This document shows, in pieces, positions 23,206 through 31,817 of a stretch of 59,766 nt of DNA. The notes under the pieces were generated by a model. The model made no database searches, was not told the origin of the DNA, and saw only the letters and a program-made list of their open reading frames with translations. The stretch covers positions 1 to 59,766 of the forward strand of contig JAFVUB010000005.1 in NCBI GenBank assembly GCA_017502915.1. Direction: 5' to 3'. The DNA is from Clostridia bacterium. Lineage in GTDB: Bacteria > Bacillota > Clostridia > Oscillospirales > CAG-272. A program made the translations under genes and the position numbers. The first letter of the stretch is position 1. Every line of letters begins with the position of its first letter.

Positions 23206-23925
23206 TTATTTGTCTCTCTTTTTCTCCGGAGGGCGGTGAAGATCGGAGCGCAGAAAGCGCATAGCCCTTTCAACGGCGTCTTTTGAGTTGTACCACGGCT
23301 CGGCGTCGTATCGGTAATCGAACTTCTTGCAGAACCACGAAACGTCGCCCGTCAGCTCGTTCATATAGGACTCAACGATCTCTGCCGCGGCCTTTGCAAA
23401 GGCGGCATAGCACTTTTTGCTCTGCTTCTTTTGCGCCGTTTCAAGCATACGGCGGTAGTGCGGCAGGCAAAAATAGGGCTGCGCGGCAAACTTCTCGCGA
23501 AACTCGGGGTCGTTTTCCCAAAGGTAGACCACCGTTTCGATCATACGGCTGAAGTTATATTCGATGCGTCCGCAGATATAGCAGGAGCTCTCAAGCTTTG
23601 ATATCCGAGATACGGGACGCTCGCCGGGTTTGCCGACAAGGCCGTTTTTGATCTCCTTTTGAAGCTCGATCAGGTGAGACTCAAGAGTTAACGCCATTCC
23701 GAGTCGGTTCTTGCGAACGAACATCATATCGTAATGAGTCTTGCAAAAGCCTGTTTTATTAGTGACGATACGAACGTCCGGCTCCATCATAGATGCGCCG
23801 AGTATAAGGTCGAGCTCGTTTTCCTCGAGCTTGCGGTAAAGGGCGCAAAGGGGACAGCCGAGCGAGGGATCGTCGCGCGATGCCTCAAACGCCTCGTTGA
23901 CCGGTATCGTGTAAATTTGTTCCAT
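23206..23925 (-). CDS. DUF6062 family protein with two Cys pairs
   Basis: 239 residues. It has two CPLC/CYIC-type sites (CPLCALYRKLEENE near 24 and CYICGRIEYNFSRM near 110), each followed by further CxxH or CxPH segments (FCKTH, FCLPHY). This is the pattern of DUF6062 proteins of Clostridia and suggests two metal-binding half-domains, an internal duplication. No function is known. The start at 23925 is chosen for AAAGGC eight bases upstream; a longer frame would enter the promoter. It is the first gene of the minus-strand operon ending with the two carboxypeptidases. Confidence 0.85.
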   Translation of the reverse strand: MEQIYTIPVNEAFEASRDDPSLGCPLCALYRKLEENELDLILGASMMEPDVRIVTNKTGFCKTHYDMMFVRKNRLGMALTLESHLIELQKEIKNGLVGKPGERPVSRISKLESSCYICGRIEYNFSRMIETVVYLWENDPEFREKFAAQPYFCLPHYRRMLETAQKKQSKKCYAAFAKAAAEIVESYMNELTGDVSWFCKKFDYRYDAEPWYNSKDAVERAMRFLRSDLHRPPEKKRDK

Positions 23926-23995
23926 CGGACTTGCCTTTCGGAGAGATTTGGTGTATAATATGAATTGCAAAGCAGACATAACTATACACTTTATA

Positions 23996-24024
23996 ATTAT
24001 ACCATAATATCAAAAAGATTACAA
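23996..24024 (-). promoter_or_regulatory. Promoter of the DUF6062-mnmM-carboxypeptidase operon
   Basis: Minus strand TTGTAA (24024-24019), 17 bp, TATAAT (24001-23996). The divergent glycosylase gene begins at 24037, so its promoter must overlap the same AT-rich gap. Confidence 0.65.
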
Positions 24025-24036
24025 GGGCAATTTACA

Positions 24037-24927
24037 ATGAACGAAACAATTTTGACCGGCGGTACCGTCTGCCGTGAGTTTTTTGAAAAGGGAACGCCCG
24101 TCGTTGAGATAGAATACGACGGAGACTTTTCGGTTGCAAAGACCTTTGACTGCGGTCAGTGCTTCAGGTTTGATCCGGTCGAGGATACCGAATATGACGT
24201 TGAGTTTGCCGGGGTGGCGTACGGGAGGCGGGTGTCGTTTGCTCAAAAGGGCGACCTCCTTTACGTAAAAGGATCTGACCGCGACGATTTTGACGGCATC
24301 TGGCGTTCCTATCTTGGGCTTGACCGAGACTACGACGCTATTAACGCCGATATCCTTTCGCGAAGCGATTCTCCCGCTCTTCGGGCTGCCGTTGAGTACG
24401 GTCGGGGAATACGTATACTCAAGCAGGAGCCGTGGGAGGCGGTCTGCTCCTTTATAATATCGCAGAACAACAACATTCCTCGCATCAAGCGGATCATAGC
24501 AGCACTTTCCGAGCGCTACGGCGAGCCGATAGGGCAGGGATGCTACGCTTTCCCGACACCAAAAGCACTTCACTTGGCAGGTGAGAAAAGCATTTTTGAG
24601 TTAAAAACAGGATTTCGCGCCAAGTACATAGCTGACGCCGCCGCAAGAGTTTTTGACGGTCGGCTTGATCTGATCGACCTCGGTGACAAGACCGACGACG
24701 CCGTCAAAAAGCTCTGCGAGGTCAAGGGGATAGGACCTAAGGTGGCGTTGTGCTCGCTGCTTTTCGGCTTTTCAAGGTTAGACGCGTTCCCGATCGACGT
24801 TTGGATCAGACGCGTTATGGAAAAGTATTTCGAAGAGGGATTTTCTGCCGAGACGCTGGGTCCCTACGCCGGCATCGCACAGCAGTATCTGTTCTATTAC
24901 GAGCGATATATAGTCAGTAAAGAATAA
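24037..24927 (+). CDS. ogg: 8-oxoguanine DNA glycosylase/AP lyase
   Basis: 296 residues. The N-terminal beta domain has CGQCFRF (the Ogg substrate-pocket strand), followed by the helix-hairpin-helix-GPD domain: ISQNNNIPRIKRII, then KGIGPKVALCSL with the catalytic Lys and FPIDVWIRRVM with the essential Asp. The layout fits the OGG1-type subfamily of Clostridia, which removes 8-oxoguanine and nicks the abasic site. ATG at 24037 is preferred to a longer frame that would start inside the AT-rich promoter gap. It is monocistronic and convergent with radC. Confidence 0.93.
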   Translation: MNETILTGGTVCREFFEKGTPVVEIEYDGDFSVAKTFDCGQCFRFDPVEDTEYDVEFAGVAYGRRVSFAQKGDLLYVKGSDRDDFDGIWRSYLGLDRDYDAINADILSRSDSPALRAAVEYGRGIRILKQEPWEAVCSFIISQNNNIPRIKRIIAALSERYGEPIGQGCYAFPTPKALHLAGEKSIFELKTGFRAKYIADAAARVFDGRLDLIDLGDKTDDAVKKLCEVKGIGPKVALCSLLFGFSRLDAFPIDVWIRRVMEKYFEEGFSAETLGPYAGIAQQYLFYYERYIVSKE

Positions 24928-24964
24928 AACGTAGCGTGACCCGCAAGGTCACGCTACGTTTTTT
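24926..24964. terminator. Bidirectional terminator between ogg and radC
   Basis: Sixteen-bp perfect stem (24926-24941 with 24947-24962) with a CGCAA loop, overlapping the ogg stop on the left and abutting the radC stop on the right. Confidence 0.92.
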
Positions 24965-25655
24965 AGCAGTGTTCAAACATATTTTTGAGCTTTTTTCCGT
25001 CGAAGATCGGCCAATAGTCGTTATCCGCCACAACAAGATGCTCGAGCAACGGAACGCCCATATTATTGCACATATATTCGATCTCTTTGGTCAGCGCGAT
25101 GTCGTCTCCCGAAGGGAAACAAACGCCGCTCGGGTGGTTATGCGCTATGATTATTCCCGATGCGCGACAGCCGATAGCTATCTCAACGATCGCCTTTGAG
25201 GAAACGTACGCCGAGCTGAAGCTGCCGATGCCGATGCTTTCGAGCCGTATCAGCTCCATTTTCCCGTTGAAGGCAAGAAGATAAACGTGCTCGCGCCCCT
25301 TGCCCTTGAAAATGGCGCAAAGGAGGCGTCCCAGCTTATCAATGCTGCGGTAGCTTTCGGTCCTAGCGGCCTCGGATACGCGAAGCTGGCGGTAAAGGTC
25401 GCCGATAAATTTTATCTGGATCGCGCTATATTCACCGATACCATCGACCATCAAAAGATCGTCGATGCTTGCTTCCAAGGCCTTTTCTACAGAACCGAAG
25501 CGATCGATCAATCGATGCCCCAGGACGTTCGTATCCTTTCGCGGTATAGAGTAGCTCAACAAAAACTCAAGCTGTTCGTGCTCGAAAAGGCTTTCAATTC
25601 CGTTGTTCAAATAGCCTGCTCTTAGCCTTGAACGATGATTTTTGTGGTCGTTCAT
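24963..25655 (-). CDS. radC: RadC family JAB-domain protein
   Basis: 230 residues. An N-terminal helix-hairpin-helix region (DLLMVDGIGEYSAIQI) precedes the JAB1/MPN-like metal domain with the HNHPSG motif and the downstream Ser/Asp. Despite the name, a repair role is doubtful; the reaction is unknown. The start at 25655 lies one base after the stop of the upstream DUF1846 gene (TAATATG), with no strong ribosome binding site, so translation is probably coupled. The longer frame overlapping DUF1846 is unlikely. Confidence 0.9.
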   Translation of the reverse strand: MNDHKNHRSRLRAGYLNNGIESLFEHEQLEFLLSYSIPRKDTNVLGHRLIDRFGSVEKALEASIDDLLMVDGIGEYSAIQIKFIGDLYRQLRVSEAARTESYRSIDKLGRLLCAIFKGKGREHVYLLAFNGKMELIRLESIGIGSFSSAYVSSKAIVEIAIGCRASGIIIAHNHPSGVCFPSGDDIALTKEIEYMCNNMGVPLLEHLVVADNDYWPIFDGKKLKNMFEHC

Positions 25656-25656
25656 A

Positions 25657-27147
25657 TTATTTCTTATGATAAAGCTTTTTAGTCTGATACTTAGGCTCAC
25701 AGGTTATGTTAACGCCGAGCTTATGGAAAACCCCGCTGTCTACCTGTGAGAGAATCACGGTCGAATGCGCTTCGCAGCCGCGAAGCTTGGGTAGCTGCTC
25801 AAGCGCGAGCTTGGCTCGACTGTCGGTCAAGGCGCAGATCGACAGTGCGATCAGAACCTCGTCGGTATGCAGTCTGGGATTGTGATTTCCCATATTGTTC
25901 ACCTTGAGCTTCTGGATCGGCTCAATGATCGTGGGCGAGATGAGATCGTAAAGATCGCTGATATTACCCAGCACCTTGAGCACGTTTAAGAGTGCGGCAG
26001 ACGAGGCCCCCAGAAGATTTGACGTCTTTCCGGTAACGACCCGTCCGTCGGGCGTCTCAATAGCAACGGCGGGCATACCGTTCGTTTCCTCCGACTTATA
26101 AAGCGCGGCGGCAACGGCGGGACGCAGATCGGTGGTTATATCAAGGGTGTTCATCAGCAGCTCGAGCTTCGTGATCTCGGACTGCTCTGCAAGTCCTTGA
26201 CGAACGGCGCAGAGAGCTGAATAATAGCGTCTGAGTATCTCCTGCTTGGAGGCGTCGCAAACGACGCGATCGTCGGTTATACAGTATCCGACCATATTGA
26301 CACCCATGTCGGTGGGGCTTTGGTAGGGGCTCTCGCCATATATTTGGGTGAACATTGCGCGAAGCACCGGGAAGATCTCGATGTCGCGGTTGTAGTTGAC
26401 GGTGGTCTCGTTATAGGCGGCAAGATGATAGGGATCTATCATATTGACGTCGTTGAGGTCGGCGGTAGCCGCCTCGTATGCAAGATTGACGGGATGCTTG
26501 AGAGGAAGATTCCAGATCGGGAAGGTCTCAAACTTAGCGTACCCCGACTTAAGGCCGCGCATATGCTCGTGATAAAGCTGAGAGAGACAGATCTCCATCT
26601 TTCCGCTTCCGGGGCCGGGGGCGGTGATAACGACCAACGAACGCGTGGTCTCAATATAGTCGTTTTTGCCGAAGCCCTCTTCGCTTATGATCTTGGTGAC
26701 GTTTGAGGGGTACTCTGCTATCGGATAATGGCGGAAAACCGGTATTTCGAGAGATTTGAGCTTCTTTTCGAACTGCACGGCGGCGGGCTGTCCCGAAAAC
26801 ATGGTTACAACGACCGATCCGACGTAAAGTCCGATGCCGCGGAAGGCGTCGATAAGACGCATGACCTCCTGGTCATACGTTATACCCGAATCTCCCCGAC
26901 GCTTGCTCTGCTCGATGGCGTTTGCCGAGATGGCAATAACGATCTCCGCGTCGTCCTTCATCTGAAGCAGCATTTTGACCTTACTGTCCGGCATAAATCC
27001 GGGCAGAACACGAGCAGCGTGATAGTCGTCAAACAGCTTGCCGCCAAACTCAAGGTAGAGCTTGCCGCCAATGGTGTTTATACGGTCTCTGATGCTTTGC
27101 GTCTGAAGCCTTATATATTCGTTGTTGTCAAAACCGATCTTGCTCAT
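25657..27147 (-). CDS. DUF1846 domain protein (496 aa)
   Basis: Full-length DUF1846 protein, a cytosolic family widespread in Clostridia with a P-loop-like fold known from crystal structures but no proven reaction. The family segments KIGFDNNEYIRLQ at the start and PGSGKMEICLSQLYHEH at about 184-200 are visible. The gene follows the CofE-like gene after 29 bases and precedes radC by one base, so the three are probably one transcript. The ribosome binding site is weak (GAAAG). What it does with a CofE-like ligase is unknown. Confidence 0.9.
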   Translation of the reverse strand: MSKIGFDNNEYIRLQTQSIRDRINTIGGKLYLEFGGKLFDDYHAARVLPGFMPDSKVKMLLQMKDDAEIVIAISANAIEQSKRRGDSGITYDQEVMRLIDAFRGIGLYVGSVVVTMFSGQPAAVQFEKKLKSLEIPVFRHYPIAEYPSNVTKIISEEGFGKNDYIETTRSLVVITAPGPGSGKMEICLSQLYHEHMRGLKSGYAKFETFPIWNLPLKHPVNLAYEAATADLNDVNMIDPYHLAAYNETTVNYNRDIEIFPVLRAMFTQIYGESPYQSPTDMGVNMVGYCITDDRVVCDASKQEILRRYYSALCAVRQGLAEQSEITKLELLMNTLDITTDLRPAVAAALYKSEETNGMPAVAIETPDGRVVTGKTSNLLGASSAALLNVLKVLGNISDLYDLISPTIIEPIQKLKVNNMGNHNPRLHTDEVLIALSICALTDSRAKLALEQLPKLRGCEAHSTVILSQVDSGVFHKLGVNITCEPKYQTKKLYHKK

Positions 27148-27176
27148 GTGAAATATACTTTCGTTGAAGTTTATTT

Positions 27177-28367
27177 TCAGTTGGTGTAGTTATCGAAGTA
27201 ACCCTGGATCCAAACTATGGGAGTTCCCTTATCGCCGGAGCCCGAGGTGAGGTCGCAGAGCGAGCCGATGAGATCGGTGAGTCTTCTGGGGGTGGTGCCC
27301 TGAGAGACCATACTTCCGACAAGGTCGGCGTCCTTATTCTTGATATATTCCGATATAGCGTCCTTGAGTGCCTGACCCGAAAGATCGGCAAAGTCGTTGT
27401 CTGCGAGGTATTTGAGCTTGACCTCGTTAGGCTGACCGATGAGTCCGTCGGTGTAGGCAGGGGAAACTACCGGGTCTGCAAGCTCCCAGATCTTTCCGAC
27501 GGGATCCTTGAAGGCGCCGTCTCCGTAGATCATGACCTCAACGCACTTTCCGGTGGCGTCCAGAATGCGCTTCTGGATATCGTCAACGACCGGCTTGCCG
27601 TCGCGGGGGAAGAGCTTGACGGTTTCCTCGGTTGCCTTGTTGCTTCCGAGCAGACCGTAGCTTTCGTTATATCCGCTTCCGTTGATCGGGGCGGTGAGGA
27701 CCTCGTCGATACCGAAAACGGTCTCGGCACCTGCGGCGCGGAGGAGTCTCTTGGTGCGCTCGCGGGTGTGGATATCGCAGTTAAGGACGTTCTTGGTGTA
27801 CTTAAGAATGGTGCGGCAGTCGTTGGCGAGAATGACCTCTGCCTCGCAGCCTGCCTCGTTGATGACCTGCTTGTAGTACTCGATATAGTCAACACCGGTG
27901 AAGGTATGCTTGGTGTAGCCGAACTTTTCTCTCCACTCAGCCTCGGTCAGGACGTCGGTCCAGGGGTTAACACCTGCGGCGTCGAGAGCGTCGAGGTCAA
28001 CGAGGTGGTTACCGACCTCGTCGGAGGGATAGCTGAGCATCAAATAGATCTTCTTAGCGCCCTTTGCAAAGCCGCGCAGACAGATCGAAAAGCGGTTACG
28101 GCTGAGAATGGGGAAAATAACTCCGAACTCACCCGAGGGGAATTTTGCGCGAATATCGTCGGCAATGTTGTCGATCGAGGCATAGTTGCCCTGTGCTCTT
28201 GCAACGACGGCTTCGGTGACAGCGACGACGTCGCGGTCGCGGATCTGAATTCCCTCGCTGTCTGCAGCAGACAGAACGCTGTCCGCAACGATCTTTGCTA
28301 TATCATCACCGGCGCGGATAATGGGGGCGCGAACACCTCTTGAGATAGTTCCGATGAGTCTTTCCAT
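27177..28367 (-). CDS. Coenzyme F420-0:glutamate ligase-like protein (CofE family)
   Basis: 396 residues, CofE/FbiB-type fold in the form found across Clostridia that do not make F420. The nucleotide/metal parts near the N-terminus (RDRDVVAVTEAVVARAQGNY, residues 40-59) match CofE, whereas the remaining 250 residues are a lineage extension. The substrate is therefore unlikely to be F420 and may be another gamma-glutamyl acceptor (inference). GGAGGAG lies before ATG 28367; the longer in-frame start would replace it. It heads the operon with DUF1846 and radC. Confidence 0.85.
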   Translation of the reverse strand: MERLIGTISRGVRAPIIRAGDDIAKIVADSVLSAADSEGIQIRDRDVVAVTEAVVARAQGNYASIDNIADDIRAKFPSGEFGVIFPILSRNRFSICLRGFAKGAKKIYLMLSYPSDEVGNHLVDLDALDAAGVNPWTDVLTEAEWREKFGYTKHTFTGVDYIEYYKQVINEAGCEAEVILANDCRTILKYTKNVLNCDIHTRERTKRLLRAAGAETVFGIDEVLTAPINGSGYNESYGLLGSNKATEETVKLFPRDGKPVVDDIQKRILDATGKCVEVMIYGDGAFKDPVGKIWELADPVVSPAYTDGLIGQPNEVKLKYLADNDFADLSGQALKDAISEYIKNKDADLVGSMVSQGTTPRRLTDLIGSLCDLTSGSGDKGTPIVWIQGYFDNYTN

Positions 28368-28436
28368 AAAATCTCCTCCAAACATATCGGACTTTTGCAA
28401 AATGCACCGTCCGAAAGAATAAAATCATACTTTATA

Positions 28437-28465
28437 ATTATAAATCATATTGACAAATCCGTCAA
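28437..28465 (-). promoter_or_regulatory. Promoter of the CofE-like/DUF1846/radC operon
   Basis: Minus strand TTGACG (28465-28460), 17 bp, TATAAT (28442-28437), about 70 bases before the start codon. Confidence 0.85.
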
Positions 28466-28484
28466 GTGTGATTTGCGATTTTTT

Positions 28485-28526
28485 CAAAAAATATTACAGC
28501 CAATCTATGGGAAGACCGGCTGTAAG
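28485..28526 (-). terminator. Terminator of the lrp-aminotransferase operon
   Basis: TTACAGCC (minus, 28525-28518) pairs with GGCTGTAA (28501-28494) around a 16-base loop, followed by TATTTTTTG. Confidence 0.75.
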
Positions 28527-28530
28527 ACTT

Positions 28531-29703
28531 TTATTTAAGATTTTTAACGAAGGCTTCGATACGCTCAAGTGCTGCCGTTATATGTCGAACCGAATAGGCG
28601 TACGAGATACGGGCAAAGCCCTCGCCGCACGGACCGAACGCCGTTCCCGGAACTATAGCGCAGTTTTGCTCCTCGAGCAGTCTCTGGCAGAACTCCTCCG
28701 AGCTCATACCGAACTTGCCTATGTTTGGCCAAATATAGAATGCGCCCTCGGGTTCAAAGGTGTCAATTCCGATGGCATTAAGCCCCTCGTAAATATACTT
28801 ACGGCGGCGATCGTATTCCTCCGCCATCTCGATGACGTCGGCGTCACCGTTGTTCATCGCCTCGGTGGCGGCGAACTGTGCCGTTGTCGGGGCGCACATT
28901 ATGGCGTACTGATGCAGCTTGAGCATCTGGGTTGTCAGCGGCTCGGGAGCGCAGAGATAACCCAGCCTCCAGCCCGTCATGGCGTATGCCTTGGAAAATC
29001 CGCTGACTACGACGGTGCGCTCGCGCATACCGTCGAGCGAGGCTATCGAAACGTGACGACGACCGAAGGTCAGCTCGGCATATATCTCATCGGACAGAAC
29101 GACTATGTCAGTGTCTCGCAGTACCTCGGCAATACCCTCAAGCTCGTCACGAGTCATTATCGCGCCGGTTGGGTTGTTCGGGAAGGGGAGAACGACCAGC
29201 TTGGTACGGGGGGTTATGGCGGCGCGAAGGGCCTCCGGCGTGAGCTTGAAGCGATCCTCAAGCTTGGTGTCTACGATGACCGGAACGGCACCCGTCATTT
29301 TGACGAGCGGCTCGTAGCAAACGAAGGCGGGGTTCGGGATTATGACCTCGTCTCCGGGAACGAGCAAAGATCGCATAGCGATGTCTATTGCCTCACTTCC
29401 GCCAACCGTGACCACGATCTCGCTTTTTGGATCGTAGCGCGGCATATCGAAGCGGCGAACAAGATAGTTCGAAATAGCCTCTCGGAGCTGTATCGTACCC
29501 GAATTTGAGGTGTAATAGGTTTTTCCGCGCTCAAGTGAGGCAATACCCGCCTCGCGGATATGCCACGGCGTTACGAAATCGGGCTGACCGACCGTCAGAC
29601 CGATAACGTCGTCGCGTCCGTCAAGAAGGTCGAAGAACTTTCGAATACCCGACGGCGCGATAGAACAAACGGTGGGAGAAAGGACCTTTGAATAATCTAT
29701 CAT
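28531..29703 (-). CDS. Class I/II aminotransferase
   Basis: 390 residues, fold type I PLP enzyme of the PatA/AspC group. The PLP Lys is in SGFSKAYAMTGWRLG, with the conserved NPNNPTG-type segment PFPNNPTGAI, the DEIYAEL Asp/Tyr pair and the C-terminal Arg in FARISYAYS. It exchanges amino groups between an amino acid and a keto acid; the donor cannot be told. It overlaps the Lrp-type regulator by 4 bases (ATGA), so the regulator probably controls or senses the same amino acid. Confidence 0.92.
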   Translation of the reverse strand: MIDYSKVLSPTVCSIAPSGIRKFFDLLDGRDDVIGLTVGQPDFVTPWHIREAGIASLERGKTYYTSNSGTIQLREAISNYLVRRFDMPRYDPKSEIVVTVGGSEAIDIAMRSLLVPGDEVIIPNPAFVCYEPLVKMTGAVPVIVDTKLEDRFKLTPEALRAAITPRTKLVVLPFPNNPTGAIMTRDELEGIAEVLRDTDIVVLSDEIYAELTFGRRHVSIASLDGMRERTVVVSGFSKAYAMTGWRLGYLCAPEPLTTQMLKLHQYAIMCAPTTAQFAATEAMNNGDADVIEMAEEYDRRRKYIYEGLNAIGIDTFEPEGAFYIWPNIGKFGMSSEEFCQRLLEEQNCAIVPGTAFGPCGEGFARISYAYSVRHITAALERIEAFVKNLK

Positions 29704-30182
29704 ACGCCACCGATTTCTCTTTCGTCGAGCTCGGGAGCCTTGTATACGACCCCCTTGTCCTTAAATTTTTTCAGAACGAAATGGGTCGCGGTCGAGGTAA
29801 CGAACTCAATGGTTGCGAGCTTTTGCGCTACGAAATAGGCGACCTCTCGCATAGTGCGACCTTCGATCATAACGACGAAATCAAAGCCTCCCGACATAAG
29901 ATAAAGGCTCTTGACCTCGGGATAATTATAGATCTTTTCGGCAACGGTATCAAAGCCGCGATCACGCTGAGGCTGTATCTTGACCTCGATGAAGGCGGTG
30001 ACGTACTCGCGGTCGGTCTTATCCCAATCTATCAGCGACTGACGGCCAAGGATCACTCCGTCACGCTCAAAGCTCTCGATGAGCGTCTTTATCTCGCCGA
30101 CCTCCTTTGAGAGCATCGCAGCGAGCTGCTCGGGTGTCAGAGTCGCATCGTTTTCAATAAGTTTCAGAAGCTTGTTTTCCAT
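29700..30182 (-). CDS. Lrp/AsnC family regulator
   Basis: 160 residues. The N-terminal winged helix (KLLKLIENDATLTPEQLAAM through about 55) has the typical loop, followed by the ligand-binding RAM/AsnC domain (YVTAFIEVKIQPQRD and MSGGFDFVVMIEG), then a C-terminal extension. It probably acts as a dimer or octamer responding to an amino acid. The overlap with the aminotransferase start shows co-expression and suggests a local feedback loop. Confidence 0.9.
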   Translation of the reverse strand: MENKLLKLIENDATLTPEQLAAMLSKEVGEIKTLIESFERDGVILGRQSLIDWDKTDREYVTAFIEVKIQPQRDRGFDTVAEKIYNYPEVKSLYLMSGGFDFVVMIEGRTMREVAYFVAQKLATIEFVTSTATHFVLKKFKDKGVVYKAPELDEREIGGV

Positions 30183-30194
30183 AATGTTACCTCT

Positions 30195-31808
30195 TTACTG
30201 TTTGGTTCGGTTATCAAAATTTGTTACGATAGAATCGTAGGTTATGCCGTATTTTTCGGCGATGTCGCGGGCGTAGCTCTTACCGTCCGGCTTTTTGCGA
30301 AGTATCTTGAAGGAGCGCTGACCGGTCTCCATACCGGCAACCAGCGTGTCTATCAGCGCGTGCCCCGTTTCCTTTGCTCGCTCGTTGATGCCGTCAAGCT
30401 CGGCGGCGAGCTGATGCAGGTGGGTCGAGAACATACAGCGGCAACCAACGTGGCTGAGGGCGGCTAATACCTCGGCGGCGATATAGGATGCCTCGTAAGC
30501 TCCGGTGGAGGAGAATGATTCGTCCATCAACACGAGAGACTCGGGCGATATGACGGTAAATATCTCGCGAAGACGGTCGCATTCCTCACCGAGTCGACCC
30601 TTGTCTATGGTGTCCTCGGCACCGGTGGGGAAGTGGGTAAATATCGCATCGACGGGGCTCATAACCGCCGAGTCGGCAGGGACGAACATACCGAGCTGCA
30701 TCATGACCTGAGCGTGTCCTACGGCGCAGGTTATGACCGACTTACCGCCGCGGTTCGGTCCCGACAGGACGTATATCGTGGCGTTGTCGTCAAACTCGAG
30801 GTCGTTGGTAACGATGCTACCGTCGATCTTCAGAGCGACGCAGGGATTATACAGTGCTTTTGCCGAGAAGGCGCGCTCGGATGCGGGACGAACTTCGGGA
30901 GAGCAGAGCGAGTTACCTTTCTCGCGCAGGCGGCGAAGCATCTCGGTGCCCTTAACGAAAAACTCGATCTCGGGCATAAGGTTGAGAAGGAAATCGGTGT
31001 TTTCAAGAACGTACGACTGAACTATCTTCTTCCAGGAGCGAAGCGAGGACTTATACACCTCGTTGATCGCCGAGGTGAAGGCAAGTGAAAGTGCCGTTTT
31101 CTGGTTATCGGTCTGCTTTTTACCGAAGGGAACGAGCTGAGCTATGCAGGTGTACTCGTCGTCCTTGAAGTTGAGTCGAAGTATCTTTTCGAGAACGTCT
31201 CCCGAGCGGAAGGGCTGGGGGTTTATGGACAGAACTCCTGCCTCGGCGGGGCGAAGCTGAGCGTCAAGATTGACTCCTATGGTGACGCTCTTTATATCAC
31301 GAACACGGTTGGTCAGCTCGGCGAGCTTTTGGTTGAGCTCGGCGTAGTATTCGCTTTCGGCAAGCTCGGCTATACGGTCTGCCAGAGCGGTCAGCGCCTT
31401 GCCGTGAAGCTTTTTGCGAACCTCGGAAAGTCCGGTGTGAAGAGTATCTATGCTCGAAATATAAAGCTCGATCTCGGTGATGCTCGAGAGATAAGAGTAG
31501 GCGTCCCCGCTGTCTGCTTCAAGTCGGCGAAGCTCCATTATATCGCCGAGTATCGGTATCAGACGGTTAAGCGTCTTGGATATACCTTCGTTTTCGAGCA
31601 TATCGGCAAAGGTATCCATTCGATAGCGCATAACTGCGGGATCGGAGGTGACGAACTCGTTCAGATCGCGGTTATGCAGATCGAAAACGTCGAGAAGACC
31701 CAGCTCGTCGAGAACGAACATGTCTATGTCGGGTACGTTTTCACCGGCATAATGCGCTCTTTGCGACTCAACGTCGGGGAAGAGCAGACTGAAATTTGTA
31801 AAATCCAT
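30195..31808 (-). CDS. MutS-related ATPase (537 aa)
   Basis: The C-terminal third is a MutS-type ATPase: Walker A SGPNRGGKSVITCA at about residues 348-361, the Walker B region LVLMDESFSSTGAYEAS at about 428-444, then FSTHLHQLA. The N-terminal 340 residues are helical and carry no MutS mismatch-recognition domain, so this is not MutS or MutS2; it belongs to the shorter MutS-like groups of Clostridia. The function is likely DNA-structure or branch processing, but is not established. It lies 12 bases before lrp on the same strand and follows the recombinase by 9 bases. Confidence 0.88.
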   Translation of the reverse strand: MDFTNFSLLFPDVESQRAHYAGENVPDIDMFVLDELGLLDVFDLHNRDLNEFVTSDPAVMRYRMDTFADMLENEGISKTLNRLIPILGDIMELRRLEADSGDAYSYLSSITEIELYISSIDTLHTGLSEVRKKLHGKALTALADRIAELAESEYYAELNQKLAELTNRVRDIKSVTIGVNLDAQLRPAEAGVLSINPQPFRSGDVLEKILRLNFKDDEYTCIAQLVPFGKKQTDNQKTALSLAFTSAINEVYKSSLRSWKKIVQSYVLENTDFLLNLMPEIEFFVKGTEMLRRLREKGNSLCSPEVRPASERAFSAKALYNPCVALKIDGSIVTNDLEFDDNATIYVLSGPNRGGKSVITCAVGHAQVMMQLGMFVPADSAVMSPVDAIFTHFPTGAEDTIDKGRLGEECDRLREIFTVISPESLVLMDESFSSTGAYEASYIAAEVLAALSHVGCRCMFSTHLHQLAAELDGINERAKETGHALIDTLVAGMETGQRSFKILRKKPDGKSYARDIAEKYGITYDSIVTNFDNRTKQ

Positions 31809-31817
31809 AGCTTTATC

